Positions 17,724 through 26,846 of a stretch of DNA of 64,000 nucleotides are shown one piece after another. How positions within the stretch are numbered: the stretch's first letter is position 1; each line of letters begins with the position of its first letter. Position numbers and translations under genes: made by a program. Source of the DNA: Paeniglutamicibacter sulfureus (GTDB taxonomy: Bacteria; Actinomycetota; Actinomycetes; Actinomycetales; Micrococcaceae); assembly GCF_039535115.1 (NCBI RefSeq), contig NZ_BAAAWO010000001.1, forward strand, positions 3,720,001 to 3,784,000, written 5' to 3'. A model generated the notes under the pieces. It saw nothing but the letters and a program-made list of their open reading frames with translations. It was not told where the DNA came from and searched no databases.

Positions 17724-18359
17724 CTAGAGCAGTCCCCGCTTGGACAGTTCCCACTTCTCCCGGAAAGTGCGCACAAAGGCGGCAATGAGCACACCGAACA
17801 AGATCGCCGCGGTTGCAAAGAGCAGCATCCACCGCGTGGTGGTCAGAGTTGAGGCCAACGAGACGGCTGCCGGATCCAGCGCGCCGATGAACAAGGCGTC
17901 GATCGCCCGGTTCTCCCAAAGGTCGACAACCGCGAAGGCCATCGGGGGCACCCACAGGATCCAGCGGACCGAACCACGGGCGGTGTTGATGTTGACTGCC
18001 AGCATGGTGATCAAGGCCAGAAAGAGCGGGAACAGCAACCCTGCGGTTTTATGCACGTAGTTCAGTTGCCCTGCGGCGTCCGCGTCCATGGCCTGGCGCA
18101 ATGCCTCCACGTGCTCCACGGAATAGCCCCCGATCATTTGGTCGGGCATGGTCAGTCCGTTGGACAGATCTTCCATCTGGTTTAACACTAGTAAGTGGAA
18201 GTACCCGAAGAGGAACAGCGTGACGACCAAACCGGCAATCAGGATCAGGCTGGCGTTGCCTGCGGCCTTCTCCGGCGTTCGCTGAGTCGAGGGATTGATC
18301 GGCGCAGTTGCCGCGGCGGGGCGGTTGTACTTCTTCTTTTTCTTCTGTGACTTGGCCAT
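17724..18359 (-). CDS. Multi-pass membrane protein, unknown function
   Basis: This 211-residue protein has a very Lys-rich N-terminus (MAKSQKKKKKYNR), then about four hydrophobic segments (about 40-62, 108-128, 134-155 and 170-195) and a basic C-terminal tail. I do not recognise the family. ATG 18359 is chosen because the frame beyond it overlaps the divergent helicase gene and loses protein character. It diverges from pcrA with 73 nt between starts. Confidence 0.75.
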   Translation of the reverse strand: MAKSQKKKKKYNRPAAATAPINPSTQRTPEKAAGNASLILIAGLVVTLFLFGYFHLLVLNQMEDLSNGLTMPDQMIGGYSVEHVEALRQAMDADAAGQLNYVHKTAGLLFPLFLALITMLAVNINTARGSVRWILWVPPMAFAVVDLWENRAIDALFIGALDPAAVSLASTLTTTRWMLLFATAAILFGVLIAAFVRTFREKWELSKRGLL

Positions 18360-18432
18360 AACCCCAATTATGCCGTCAATCGATCCGCGCCCGCCCAATG
18401 CGTGGCTGCTCCGCCGTAGACTAGGGCACATC

Positions 18433-20838
18433 ATGGATTTCCTTTTCGATGACTTCGTCGCGCCCGCTCCAGCCCCACAATTGCCAGGCACCCAAGAGCT
18501 GCTTGCCGGTTTAAATCCCGAGCAGGAGCAGGCGGTCAAGCATGCAGGCTCCCCGTTGCTGATTGTCGCCGGGGCCGGGTCGGGCAAGACCCGGGTGCTG
18601 TCACATCGCATTGCCTATCTCCTGGCCACGGGTCGGGCACGTCCACACGAGATCCTGGCCATTACGTTCACCAACAAGGCCGCGGCCGAAATGCGTGAGC
18701 GAATCGCCGCCCTGGTGGGTGAAGACGTGGCCAAGAAAATGTGGGTTTCAACGTTCCACTCCTCGTGCGTGCGCATCCTTCGCCGGGAGGCGGCTTCGGT
18801 GGGACTGAAGTCCAGCTTCTCCATCTATGACTCCGCAGATTCCCTGCGCCTGATCACGATGGTGGCCAAGGGCCTGGAGCTGGATCCGAAGAAGTTCACG
18901 CCCAAGTCGATCGCGCACAAGATCTCCGCGCTGAAGAACGAGCTCATTGACGATGAACAATATGCCGCCACAGTCGCAGGCAATGACCCGTTCGCCTCGG
19001 CCGTCCTCCAGGTGTACCGCGGCTACACCGAGCGTTTGCGCGCCGCAAACGCCCTGGACTTCGATGACCTGATTGCCCACGTGGTCAACATCTTCCGCGC
19101 CTTCCCTGCGGTCGCCGACAATTACCGCCGGCGTTTCCGCCACGTCATGGTCGACGAGTACCAGGACACCAACCACGCACAGTACGCCCTGGTGCGTGAA
19201 CTGACCGGCCCGGACGGCCCCACTCCCGGCGGCGAACTGACTGTGGTGGGCGACTCGGACCAATCGATCTATGCCTTCCGTGGCGCGGACATCCGCAACA
19301 TCAACGAGTTCTCCAAGGATTATCCGGACGCCGAAACGATCAAGCTCGAGCAGAACTACCGTTCGACGCAAACGATCCTCTCGGCCGCCAACGAAGTGAT
19401 TAAGCGCAACCCCGACCGCCCCGAAAAGCGACTGTGGACCGCGGAGGGCGACGGCGAACTGATCATCGGCTACGTGGGGGAGTCCGAGTCTGACGAGGCC
19501 CGCTGGATCGCCGATGAGATCCTGCGCCTGAATGACGAGGAAGGCATCCGCCCCGGGGATGTTGCCGTCTTCTACCGCACCAACGCGCAATCGCGTTCCC
19601 TCGAGGAACAGTTGATCCGCGTGGACCTGAAGTACAAGGTCATTGGCGGAACCCGCTTCTACGACCGCAAGGAAGTCAAGGACGCCCTGGCCTACCTGCG
19701 GGTGCTGGTGAACCCGGAAGACGACATCAACGTCAGGCGCATTCTCAACGAGCCCAAGCGCGGGATCGGGGACCGGGCCGAATACTCGGTGGCCGCGCTG
19801 GCCGAACGCGAACGGATCTCCTTCATGGCGGCGCTGCGCCGTGCCGATGACGCCCCCGGCCTCGGAACCCGCGGGCAAAACATGATCGGCGCCTTCGTGA
19901 AGATCATTGACGACCTCTCAGTGGTCGCAGAGGGCTCGGGACCTGCCGAGGCGCTGGAAGCGGTCCTGGAGCAGACCGGCTACCTGGAAATGCTGCGTTC
20001 ATCCAACGACCCACAGGACGAATCCCGCGTTGAGAACCTCGCCGAGCTCGTGGCGGTGGTGCGGGACTTCATGAAGGAGAATCCCGAGGGAACGCTTACG
20101 GATTTCCTGGAACGCGTGGCGCTGGTGGCCGACGCCGATTCCATCCCCGACGCACCGAACGATGCGGAGGGCGCGGACATGGCGCACCGTGAGGGAATGG
20201 TCACGCTCATGACCTTGCACACGGCCAAGGGGCTGGAATTCCCGGTGGTCTTCCTCACTGGCATGGAACACGGGATCTTCCCGCACCAGCGCTCGCTGAC
20301 CGACGAGAAGGAATTGGCGGAGGAACGCAGACTGGCCTATGTGGGGCTCACCCGTGCCCGCCAGCGTCTCTACTTGACGCGGGCCGAATACCGGAGCCTG
20401 TGGGGCCAGTCCCAATACAACCCCGCCAGCCAGTTCCTTGAGGAAATCCCCGCGAGTCTTGTGGACTGGAAACGCGAGGGCACCAAGCGGGCCAGCTTTG
20501 AGTCCTTCGGCGGGCGCAACAACTTTGCCACCAGCCGCTACGAATCGGGTTCCTATTGGGGCGCAGGGTCCGGCAGCGGTGGCGGAGGCAGGCTTTCCGG
20601 TGCCCCGGAGATCCACACGTTGAGCACCGCGCCCCCGGCGCGGGCCAAGGGCCGTGTGCAGCCAAACAAGGAAATCATTTCCTTGTCGGTGGGGGACAAG
20701 GTGACACACGGGACCTTCGGCCAAGGCGTGGTTCTGGCGCTGGAGGGTGCCGGGGACAAGACAGTGGCGAAGGTTAAGTTCGCTGATGCCGAGAAACGCC
20801 TATTGCTGCGATACGCCCCGCTAACCAAGGCTGACTAG
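18433..20838 (+). CDS. pcrA: ATP-dependent DNA helicase PcrA/UvrD
   Basis: This 801-residue superfamily 1A helicase works in repair and replication. Motif I is AGAGSGKT (46-53), Ia ITFTNKAAAEM, II VDEYQDTNHAQ, III VVGDSDQSIYAFRGAD, IV QNYRSTQTIL, V TLHTAKGLEFPVVF and VI VGLTRARQRLY. The C-terminal 60 residues (VGDKVTHGTFGQGVVLALEG...) are the PcrA-type Tudor-like domain that contacts RNA polymerase in related proteins. A Gly/Ser-rich linker precedes it. ATG 18433 gives the family length. Confidence 0.96.
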   Translation: MDFLFDDFVAPAPAPQLPGTQELLAGLNPEQEQAVKHAGSPLLIVAGAGSGKTRVLSHRIAYLLATGRARPHEILAITFTNKAAAEMRERIAALVGEDVAKKMWVSTFHSSCVRILRREAASVGLKSSFSIYDSADSLRLITMVAKGLELDPKKFTPKSIAHKISALKNELIDDEQYAATVAGNDPFASAVLQVYRGYTERLRAANALDFDDLIAHVVNIFRAFPAVADNYRRRFRHVMVDEYQDTNHAQYALVRELTGPDGPTPGGELTVVGDSDQSIYAFRGADIRNINEFSKDYPDAETIKLEQNYRSTQTILSAANEVIKRNPDRPEKRLWTAEGDGELIIGYVGESESDEARWIADEILRLNDEEGIRPGDVAVFYRTNAQSRSLEEQLIRVDLKYKVIGGTRFYDRKEVKDALAYLRVLVNPEDDINVRRILNEPKRGIGDRAEYSVAALAERERISFMAALRRADDAPGLGTRGQNMIGAFVKIIDDLSVVAEGSGPAEALEAVLEQTGYLEMLRSSNDPQDESRVENLAELVAVVRDFMKENPEGTLTDFLERVALVADADSIPDAPNDAEGADMAHREGMVTLMTLHTAKGLEFPVVFLTGMEHGIFPHQRSLTDEKELAEERRLAYVGLTRARQRLYLTRAEYRSLWGQSQYNPASQFLEEIPASLVDWKREGTKRASFESFGGRNNFATSRYESGSYWGAGSGSGGGGRLSGAPEIHTLSTAPPARAKGRVQPNKEIISLSVGDKVTHGTFGQGVVLALEGAGDKTVAKVKFADAEKRLLLRYAPLTKAD

Positions 20839-20904
20839 CCGGTTCCCGGGCATTGTCGACACATCCGTCCGGACCTGCGGTGATGTGGTTGTGTCGGTAC
20901 TCAC

Positions 20905-20948
20905 GCGCCCGATGGCTCTACCGAATGTAGAACTGTGCCATTGGGCGC
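20905..20948 (+). terminator. Terminator hairpin between pcrA and sucC
   Basis: A 12-bp stem with one G-U pair (20905-20916 with 20937-20948) encloses a 5-bp inner stem (20917-20921 with 20927-20931), 66 nt after the pcrA stop. The following 129 nt must hold the sucCD promoter; I cannot identify it with confidence. Confidence 0.7.
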
Positions 20949-21077
20949 TAAGGCGTTAGGCTGAGCAAGGAGCCTGGCCTTATCCCAGGTTGGGCTCTAC
21001 CCCCTCGATGCATGGAACCGTGCCTACGGAGCCATGCCTTGAGTCAGCATAGACTTCGACAAGAAGGACACAAGCCC

Positions 21078-22247
21078 GTGGACCTGTATGAATACCAGGC
21101 GCGCGATATGTTCGAGTCGCACGGCGTACCCGTGCTGGCCGGCATCGTTGCCTACACTCCTGAAGAAGCCAAGGCAGCAGCCGAGAAAATCGGCGGCGTC
21201 GTGGTTGTTAAAGCCCAGGTAAAGGTCGGAGGCCGCGGCAAGGCCGGCGGCGTCAAGGTCGCAAAGACCGCCGACGAGGCATTCGCATACGCAACCGACA
21301 TTCTCGGCATGGACATCAAGGGCCACACCGTGAACAAGGTCATGATCGCCCAGGGCGCCGACATTGCCGAGGAGTTCTACTTCTCGGTGCTGCTGGACCG
21401 CGCGAACCGCAACTACCTGGCCATGTGCTCGGTGGAAGGCGGCATGGAAATCGAGGACCTCGCCGTTGAGCGTCCCGAGGCCCTGGCCCGCATTGCAGTT
21501 GACCCGGCCGTGGGCATCGACCAGGCCAAGGCCGACGAGATCGTCGCCGCCGCCGGTTTCGCCCCGGAGCTGACCGAAAAGGTCGCCTCCGCCATCCTGA
21601 AGCTGTGGGACGTCTTCAAGAAGGAAGACGCAACCCTGGTTGAGGTCAACCCGCTGGTTCGCACCGGCGCCGGCGACATCGTCGCCCTCGACGGCAAGGT
21701 CTCCATCGACGAGAACGCCGAGTTCCGCCACCCGCACCACGTCGAGCTTGAGGACAAGGACGCAGCGGATCCGCTCGAGGCCAAGGCCAAGGCAATGGAC
21801 CTGAACTACGTCAAGCTGGACGGCGAAGTTGGCATCATCGGCAACGGTGCAGGCCTGGTCATGTCGACCCTCGACGTCGTTGCCTACGCCGGCGAAAACC
21901 ACGGCAACGTGAAGCCCGCCAACTTCCTGGACATCGGCGGTGGAGCCTCCGCCGAGGTCATGGCCGCAGGCCTGGACGTCATCCTGAACGACAAGCAGGT
22001 CAAGTCGGTCTTCGTGAACGTCTTCGGTGGCATCACCGCGTGTGACGCCGTTGCCAAGGGCATCGTCGGCGCGCTGGCCGAACTCGGTTCCTCCGCCAAC
22101 AAGCCGCTGGTCGTGCGCCTCGACGGCAACAACGTCGAAGAGGGCCGCCGCATCCTGGCCGAGGCCAACCACCCGTTGGTCACCCTGGCAGCAACCATGG
22201 ACGAGGGCGCCGACAAGGCCGCCGAGCTCGCCAACGCAGCGAAGTAA
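21078..22247 (+). CDS. sucC: Succinyl-CoA synthetase (ADP-forming), beta subunit
   Basis: This 389-residue TCA-cycle subunit has an ATP-grasp fold at the N-terminus ([35 protein letters not shown]) and a CoA-ligase domain with [15 protein letters not shown] and [15 protein letters not shown]. It forms succinate and ATP from succinyl-CoA together with SucD. GTG at 21078 is preferred over the upstream ATG because it matches the conserved N-terminus and follows AAGGA. sucD starts 16 nt downstream. Confidence 0.96.
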   Translation: MDLYEYQARDMFESHGVPVLAGIVAYTPEEAKAAAEKIGGVVVVKAQVKVGGRGKAGGVKVAKTADEAFAYATDILGMDIKGHTVNKVMIAQGADIAEEFYFSVLLDRANRNYLAMCSVEGGMEIEDLAVERPEALARIAVDPAVGIDQAKADEIVAAAGFAPELTEKVASAILKLWDVFKKEDATLVEVNPLVRTGAGDIVALDGKVSIDENAEFRHPHHVELEDKDAADPLEAKAKAMDLNYVKLDGEVGIIGNGAGLVMSTLDVVAYAGENHGNVKPANFLDIGGGASAEVMAAGLDVILNDKQVKSVFVNVFGGITACDAVAKGIVGALAELGSSANKPLVVRLDGNNVEEGRRILAEANHPLVTLAATMDEGADKAAELANAAK

Positions 22248-22263
22248 GTAGGGATACGCGAAC

Positions 22264-23166
22264 ATGAGCATTTACCTTAACAAGGACTCCAAGGTCATCG
22301 TTCAGGGCATCACCGGTGGCGAGGGTACCAAGCACACCGCACTGATGCTGAAGGCCGGCACCAACGTCGTCGGCGGCGTCAACGCCCGCAAGGCCGGCAC
22401 CACGGTGCTGCACGGCGACAAGGAGATCAAGGTCTTCGGCGCAGTGGCGGAAGCCATGGCCGAAACCGGCGCAGACGTTTCCATCGTCTTCGTGCCGCCG
22501 GCATTCACCAAGGATGCAGTCGTTGAGGCCATCGAGGCAGGCATCGGCCTGGTCGTTGTCATCACCGAGGGCGTTCCGGTTCAGGATTCGGCCGAGTTCT
22601 GGGCACTGGCCCAGTCCAAGGTCGACGCCGACGGCAACCAGGTCACCCGCATCATCGGCCCGAACTGCCCCGGCATCATCACCCCGGGTGAGGCACTGGT
22701 CGGCATCACGCCGAACAACATCACCCAGAAGGGCCCGATCGGCTTGGTCTCCAAGTCCGGCACCCTGACCTACCAGATGATGTACGAATTGCGCGACCTG
22801 GGCTTCTCCACCGCCATCGGCATCGGCGGCGACCCGGTCATCGGCACCACCCACATCGACGCCCTGGCTGCGTTCGAGGCGGACCCGGAGACCAAGGCCA
22901 TCGTGATGATCGGCGAAATCGGCGGCGACGCCGAAGAGCGTGCGGCCGACTTCATCAAGGCCAACGTCACCAAGCCGGTCGTCGGCTACGTGGCCGGCTT
23001 CACCGCACCCGAGGGCAAGACCATGGGCCACGCCGGCGCCATCGTCTCGGGCTCGGCCGGTACCGCACAGGCCAAGAAGGAAGCACTTGAGGCTGCAGGC
23101 GTGAAGGTCGGAAAGACCCCGTCGGAAACCGCAACGCTGCTGCGCGAAGTTTTCGCCGCACTCTAA
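22264..23166 (+). CDS. sucD: Succinyl-CoA synthetase (ADP-forming), alpha subunit
   Basis: This 300-residue partner of SucC has a CoA-binding Rossmann domain ([14 protein letters not shown] at residues 11-24) and a ligase domain with the phospho-histidine at His256 in [16 protein letters not shown]. The succinate-binding [12 protein letters not shown] segment is present. It is co-transcribed with sucC and followed by a terminator hairpin. Confidence 0.97.
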   Translation: MSIYLNKDSKVIVQGITGGEGTKHTALMLKAGTNVVGGVNARKAGTTVLHGDKEIKVFGAVAEAMAETGADVSIVFVPPAFTKDAVVEAIEAGIGLVVVITEGVPVQDSAEFWALAQSKVDADGNQVTRIIGPNCPGIITPGEALVGITPNNITQKGPIGLVSKSGTLTYQMMYELRDLGFSTAIGIGGDPVIGTTHIDALAAFEADPETKAIVMIGEIGGDAEERAADFIKANVTKPVVGYVAGFTAPEGKTMGHAGAIVSGSAGTAQAKKEALEAAGVKVGKTPSETATLLREVFAAL

Positions 23167-23186
23167 TGCACCTGTAGTATCCGCTG

Positions 23187-23227
23187 ACGGCGGTTGGACA
23201 TCCGGTTTTCCGGTGGCCAACCGCCGT
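23187..23227 (+). terminator. Terminator hairpin after sucCD
   Basis: A perfect 11-bp stem (23187-23197 with 23217-23227) lies 20 nt after the sucD stop. Confidence 0.75.
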
Positions 23228-23361
23228 TCGCCGTTAAGCGCCGACCGGCCTCGGCCGCTTCTCGCCCGGCGGGAACGCCGTTTGCACGCCATGCCCCGCC
23301 GATGCCTAGGATGCGTGGAGGACAGTGTCCTCCACGCTCGAAAGGCAGGTCGCTTCGCATC

Positions 23362-24573
23362 ATGAAACGTTCCCTCACCCGGATTCCTGCGGCCCTCGCC
23401 CAGTTGAAATTCAAGTCATTGCCGAAACCAGGCAAGGGTCCGGCGAGTGGGGCGCTGAACCTGGAAGACCTGCGAAGGCTTGCCAAGCGCCGCACTCCCA
23501 CTGCGGCCTTCGACTATGCGGATGGCGGTTCCTACGCCGAAGAGGCCTTGGAACGGAACTACCGTGCGTACCGGAACACCGAGTTGCTACCTGGGATCCT
23601 GCGCGACGTCAGCGCGGTGGACCCCTCCGTGACCGTGGCCGGTGGGCGATTCTCGTTGCCTGTGGGCATCGCCCCCACCGGACTGACCCGCCTGATGCAT
23701 GCCGCCGGAGAACGCGCCGGGGCAGCAGCAGCGGCACGGCAGAACATACCCTTCACCCTTTCCACCATGGGTACCGTGTCCATCGAGGAAACCGCCGCCG
23801 CGGCACCAGGGGGCACCCGCTGGTTCCAGCTGTACCTCGGCCAGGACCGTGCGGCGTCCCTGGCCATGATGCGCCGGGCCCGGGAAGCCGGCTACAGTGC
23901 CCTGCTCCTGACAGTGGACACCGCCGTGACGTCCAACCGCTTTCGGGACCAACGAAACGGCATGACGCTGCCGCCCACGCTCGGCCCTTCAACCGTTCTC
24001 GATGCGCTCAGGCGCCCCGGCTGGTGCCTGGACTTCCTCACCACCGAACCGCTGGGCTTCGCAAACTTTCCGGACAACACGGGAAACGTCAGTGCCCAGT
24101 TCAACACGATGTTTGACGCATCCCTGAACTACACCGACCTCGCCTGGGTGCGGGAGGCATGGCCGGGCACCTTGATCGTCAAGGGAGTGCAGGGCCCGGA
24201 GGACGCTGTGGCATGCTTTGGGCACGGCGTCGACGGCGTGGTGGTCTCCAACCATGGCGGACGCCAGCTGGACAGGGCGCCGGTGCCGGTGTTGCAGCTG
24301 CCTGCCATCCGCGCGGCCGTGGGACCGGACCGGCTCATCATCGCCGATTCGGGAATCATGAGCGGCGGCGACGTGGTGGCGACGCTGGCCGCAGGGGCGA
24401 ACTTCACCCTCATCGGCAGGGCCTACCTCTACGGTTTGATGGCCGGGGGACAGGCAGGGGTTGAACGCGCCCTGGAGATCCTCGAACGGGAGATTCGGCA
24501 AACCATGGCCCTGCTGGGCGTGCGCACCCTGTCGGAACTAGGTCCGCAACACGTGCGCCTGGGCGAGGGGTGA
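23362..24573 (+). CDS. FMN-dependent alpha-hydroxy-acid dehydrogenase (LldD-like)
   Basis: This 403-residue flavoprotein of the lactate dehydrogenase/glycolate oxidase/mandelate dehydrogenase family oxidises an L-2-hydroxy acid to the keto acid. It has Lys274 (IVKGVQ), the catalytic His298 and Arg301 in SNHGGRQLD, and the FMN-phosphate segment (IADSGIMSGGDV...). The conserved DxxxxxxRxRDxRNG region is present (DTAVTSNRFRDQRNG). L-lactate dehydrogenase is the likeliest activity. It stands alone between two terminators. ATG 23362 matches the family start. Confidence 0.88.
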   Translation: MKRSLTRIPAALAQLKFKSLPKPGKGPASGALNLEDLRRLAKRRTPTAAFDYADGGSYAEEALERNYRAYRNTELLPGILRDVSAVDPSVTVAGGRFSLPVGIAPTGLTRLMHAAGERAGAAAAARQNIPFTLSTMGTVSIEETAAAAPGGTRWFQLYLGQDRAASLAMMRRAREAGYSALLLTVDTAVTSNRFRDQRNGMTLPPTLGPSTVLDALRRPGWCLDFLTTEPLGFANFPDNTGNVSAQFNTMFDASLNYTDLAWVREAWPGTLIVKGVQGPEDAVACFGHGVDGVVVSNHGGRQLDRAPVPVLQLPAIRAAVGPDRLIIADSGIMSGGDVVATLAAGANFTLIGRAYLYGLMAGGQAGVERALEILEREIRQTMALLGVRTLSELGPQHVRLGEG

Positions 24574-24593
24574 AGCCGCCGGCACCGCTGTAC

Positions 24594-24645
24594 GCGACCG
24601 GCGCGTTGTCCCCGCAAACCGCTCGGGGAACACCGCGCCGGTCGC
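24594..24645. terminator. Bidirectional terminator between convergent genes
   Basis: A perfect 12-bp stem (24594-24605 with 24634-24645) with a further CCCCG/CGGGG inner stem separates the lactate-type dehydrogenase from the P450 on the other strand. Confidence 0.75.
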
Positions 24646-24666
24646 TTCCACGAAGGCCATGGCCAC

Positions 24667-25875
24667 CTAAGCGGCGGCGACCCTCACCGGAATGGATTTC
24701 CAGCCGCGTAGCGTGGTGTGCATGAATTGCTCGGGCTCGGCCGTCAACTCGATGCTCTTCACCCGGCGCGCCAGTTCGGTGATCAGCACGTCCATTTCGA
24801 GTCGCGACAGCGGCTGGCCCACGCACTGGTGGATGCCCATGCCGAATGCCAGGTGCCCGCCGGCTGCTCGGGCGATATCGTACTCGTTCGCCGTCGGCCC
24901 CCAGCGCCGCTCGTCGCGGTTCGCGGCGCCAACGAATACCGCGACCTTGGTATCGGCCGGGATGGCCATGCCCCCGATTTCCGCGGCCTGGCTCGTCGTG
25001 CGGTAGAAGGACTGAAACGGCGACTCATAGCGGAAGGCCTCGTCGATGGCGAACTTCACGAGCTTGGGATTCTCGTGGACCTTCGCATATTGCCCGGGGT
25101 GGCGGACCAAGGCCAACAACGTGGCTCCCAGCGAGAAGATCGTGGTGTCCAGGCCTGCCGAGAGCATGGCCCGCACCAGTAGCGGTGCCTGGTCCGTGGT
25201 GATCTCGCCGCGGTCTGCGAGGTCCCAGATCTGCGCACCCAGGCTGCCAGGGCGCAGCCGTTCACGGGCGGTATTGGCCATGGCCCAGTCGTTGGTGCCG
25301 GCCCCGGCGGAAAAATGCTCCCTGGCCAGGGGCGTGTCGGGTCCGAAGGTGGAGAAATTGGCAGCGCCCAGCGCCAGGAGGTTCTCGGCCCGGCCCTCGC
25401 GCGGAATACCGACGGCATCCCCAAACGCGCGCAGGGGGAAAACCTCCGACAGGTCCTTGACCAGGTCGAATTCCCCGCGCTCCAGCAGCTCGTCGACCAG
25501 CTCGGTGGCGTACTCCTCGAAACCCGCGCGCAGCGAACGGACCCCGCGGGGTGAGATGACTCCGGCTATGGCATGGCGCATCTGGGTGTGGATCGGGGGA
25601 TCCGATTCCATGATGCCCTGGGCCCGCCAGCTGGGTTCGCGGTGAAGGTTCCGCGGCCCGGCACCCGCGCCGGAGATGAAGGTCCGATAGTCCTCCAGGA
25701 CTTCCTTGCACTCATCGAAGCGCGTCACGGCCAAGACATCGTGCTCCTTGAGCAGTACAACCGGGCCGGCGTCGCGCATGCGTTCAAAGAGCCCATATGG
25801 TTCGGCCAAATGCGCCGGGGAATAGGGGTCTTCCGTAAATATCGGCGCTGTGGCAGCGGCCAGGGTCGAGTCCAT
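24667..25875 (-). CDS. Cytochrome P450, CYP199-like
   Basis: This 402-residue soluble bacterial class P450 inserts one oxygen from O2 into an organic substrate. The I-helix oxygen-binding motif is AGLDTT (240-245), the K-helix E279-x2-R282, and the heme loop FGMGIHQCVG with ligand Cys351. The segment ESPFQSFYRTT...GAANRDERRW resembles CYP199A enzymes, which O-demethylate or hydroxylate para-substituted benzoic and cinnamic acids (from memory). No ferredoxin gene is adjacent; the flavin/[2Fe-2S] reductase at 32464 is the likely electron donor. It is divergent from the IclR regulator. Confidence 0.93.
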   Translation of the reverse strand: MDSTLAAATAPIFTEDPYSPAHLAEPYGLFERMRDAGPVVLLKEHDVLAVTRFDECKEVLEDYRTFISGAGAGPRNLHREPSWRAQGIMESDPPIHTQMRHAIAGVISPRGVRSLRAGFEEYATELVDELLERGEFDLVKDLSEVFPLRAFGDAVGIPREGRAENLLALGAANFSTFGPDTPLAREHFSAGAGTNDWAMANTARERLRPGSLGAQIWDLADRGEITTDQAPLLVRAMLSAGLDTTIFSLGATLLALVRHPGQYAKVHENPKLVKFAIDEAFRYESPFQSFYRTTSQAAEIGGMAIPADTKVAVFVGAANRDERRWGPTANEYDIARAAGGHLAFGMGIHQCVGQPLSRLEMDVLITELARRVKSIELTAEPEQFMHTTLRGWKSIPVRVAAA

Positions 25876-25943
25876 GGGTACCTCCCGAGATCGTGGTGAC
25901 TGCCCTCAACCTAGCGTGCCGCGGTTCAGCGAGTAAGCGTGGT

Positions 25944-25958
25944 TCTCACTATGTGAGA
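25944..25958. promoter_or_regulatory. Perfect palindrome, candidate IclR operator
   Basis: TCTCAC-TAT-GTGAGA lies between the divergent P450 and IclR genes, 69 nt from the P450 start and 103 nt from the regulator start. Its symmetry and placement suit a repressor site controlling both directions. Confidence 0.5.
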
Positions 25959-26060
25959 GTCGGAATTGTCCTTCGCTCCCGCAGCGTGCAACATCGAATC
26001 AGTGCGCAAGAATATGTCGCGCATCACACCGCATCTTGGGTTGGAAGGGAGGCTTGGGAC

Positions 26061-26846
26061 ATGTCAACGTCTTTTGAACGGGGATTGAGAATCCTGACCG
26101 AGGTCATTGAACACGGAGACGCCTCGGTCGAGGCCGTGTCCAGGAAGCTCGGCATTCCCGCAAGCTCCGCGTACCGCTATTTCAAGGTGCTGCGCGAACA
26201 GGATTTCGTCTGCGAGGAAGACGGACGGTACCGGCCGGGCCCGGCGCTTCTTAGGTCCGCCGGCCGCCACCATGCCCAGTCCTACCTCGCCGAGGTGGGC
26301 AATGCGGTGCTTCGCGAAATCGTGGACCAGGTCGGGGAAACGGCCGTGATGATCGTGCGGATTGGTTCCCAGGCCATGTGCCTTCGGCGTGTGGAACCGG
26401 AGAAGTCCCTGAAATACTCCTTCGCGGTCAACGAATTGCTGCCGCTGCATGCGGGGGCGGGGCAGCGGGTGCTGCTGGCCTGGGCACCCCCGGAAGTGGT
26501 TCACGAGGTGCTCACCGGATCCATGACCCGGTTCACCGCCAAGACCATGAACCGCGAGCAAATCCTGGCGTCCATTCCGCAGACCCGGTCCTCCGGATAT
26601 GTGCTTTCCCGCGGCGAACTGGATCAGGGATCGCTGTCCATCGCCATCCCGGTGACCAGCCAGGGAGAAGTCGTCTGCTCGATCAACGTCGCCGGTCCCG
26701 AGGCAACGTGCGGTTCTCGCTTCTGGATCTCCTCCACGCTGCGCGTCATGCAGGAATCGGCCAACAAACTTACCCAGGCATTGCAAGAGTGCACACCGAA
26801 CAAATCAACCAGGGAGACCCTTGATGACTACAGCAGTATTGGCTGA
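26061..26846 (+). CDS. IclR-family transcriptional regulator
   Basis: This 261-residue protein has an N-terminal winged helix (about 5-60, SVEAVSRKLGIPASSAYRYFKVL) and a C-terminal IclR effector domain (about 75-250, with LPLHAGAGQRVLLAW and the closing RGELDQGSLSIAIPV). IclR proteins usually respond to aromatic acids or small carboxylates and control catabolic operons. It heads the lyase/ABC/aminotransferase/reductase operon and overlaps the lyase start by 23 nt. ATG 26061 follows AAGGGAGG; the open frame upstream has no protein character. Confidence 0.92.
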   Translation: MSTSFERGLRILTEVIEHGDASVEAVSRKLGIPASSAYRYFKVLREQDFVCEEDGRYRPGPALLRSAGRHHAQSYLAEVGNAVLREIVDQVGETAVMIVRIGSQAMCLRRVEPEKSLKYSFAVNELLPLHAGAGQRVLLAWAPPEVVHEVLTGSMTRFTAKTMNREQILASIPQTRSSGYVLSRGELDQGSLSIAIPVTSQGEVVCSINVAGPEATCGSRFWISSTLRVMQESANKLTQALQECTPNKSTRETLDDYSSIG

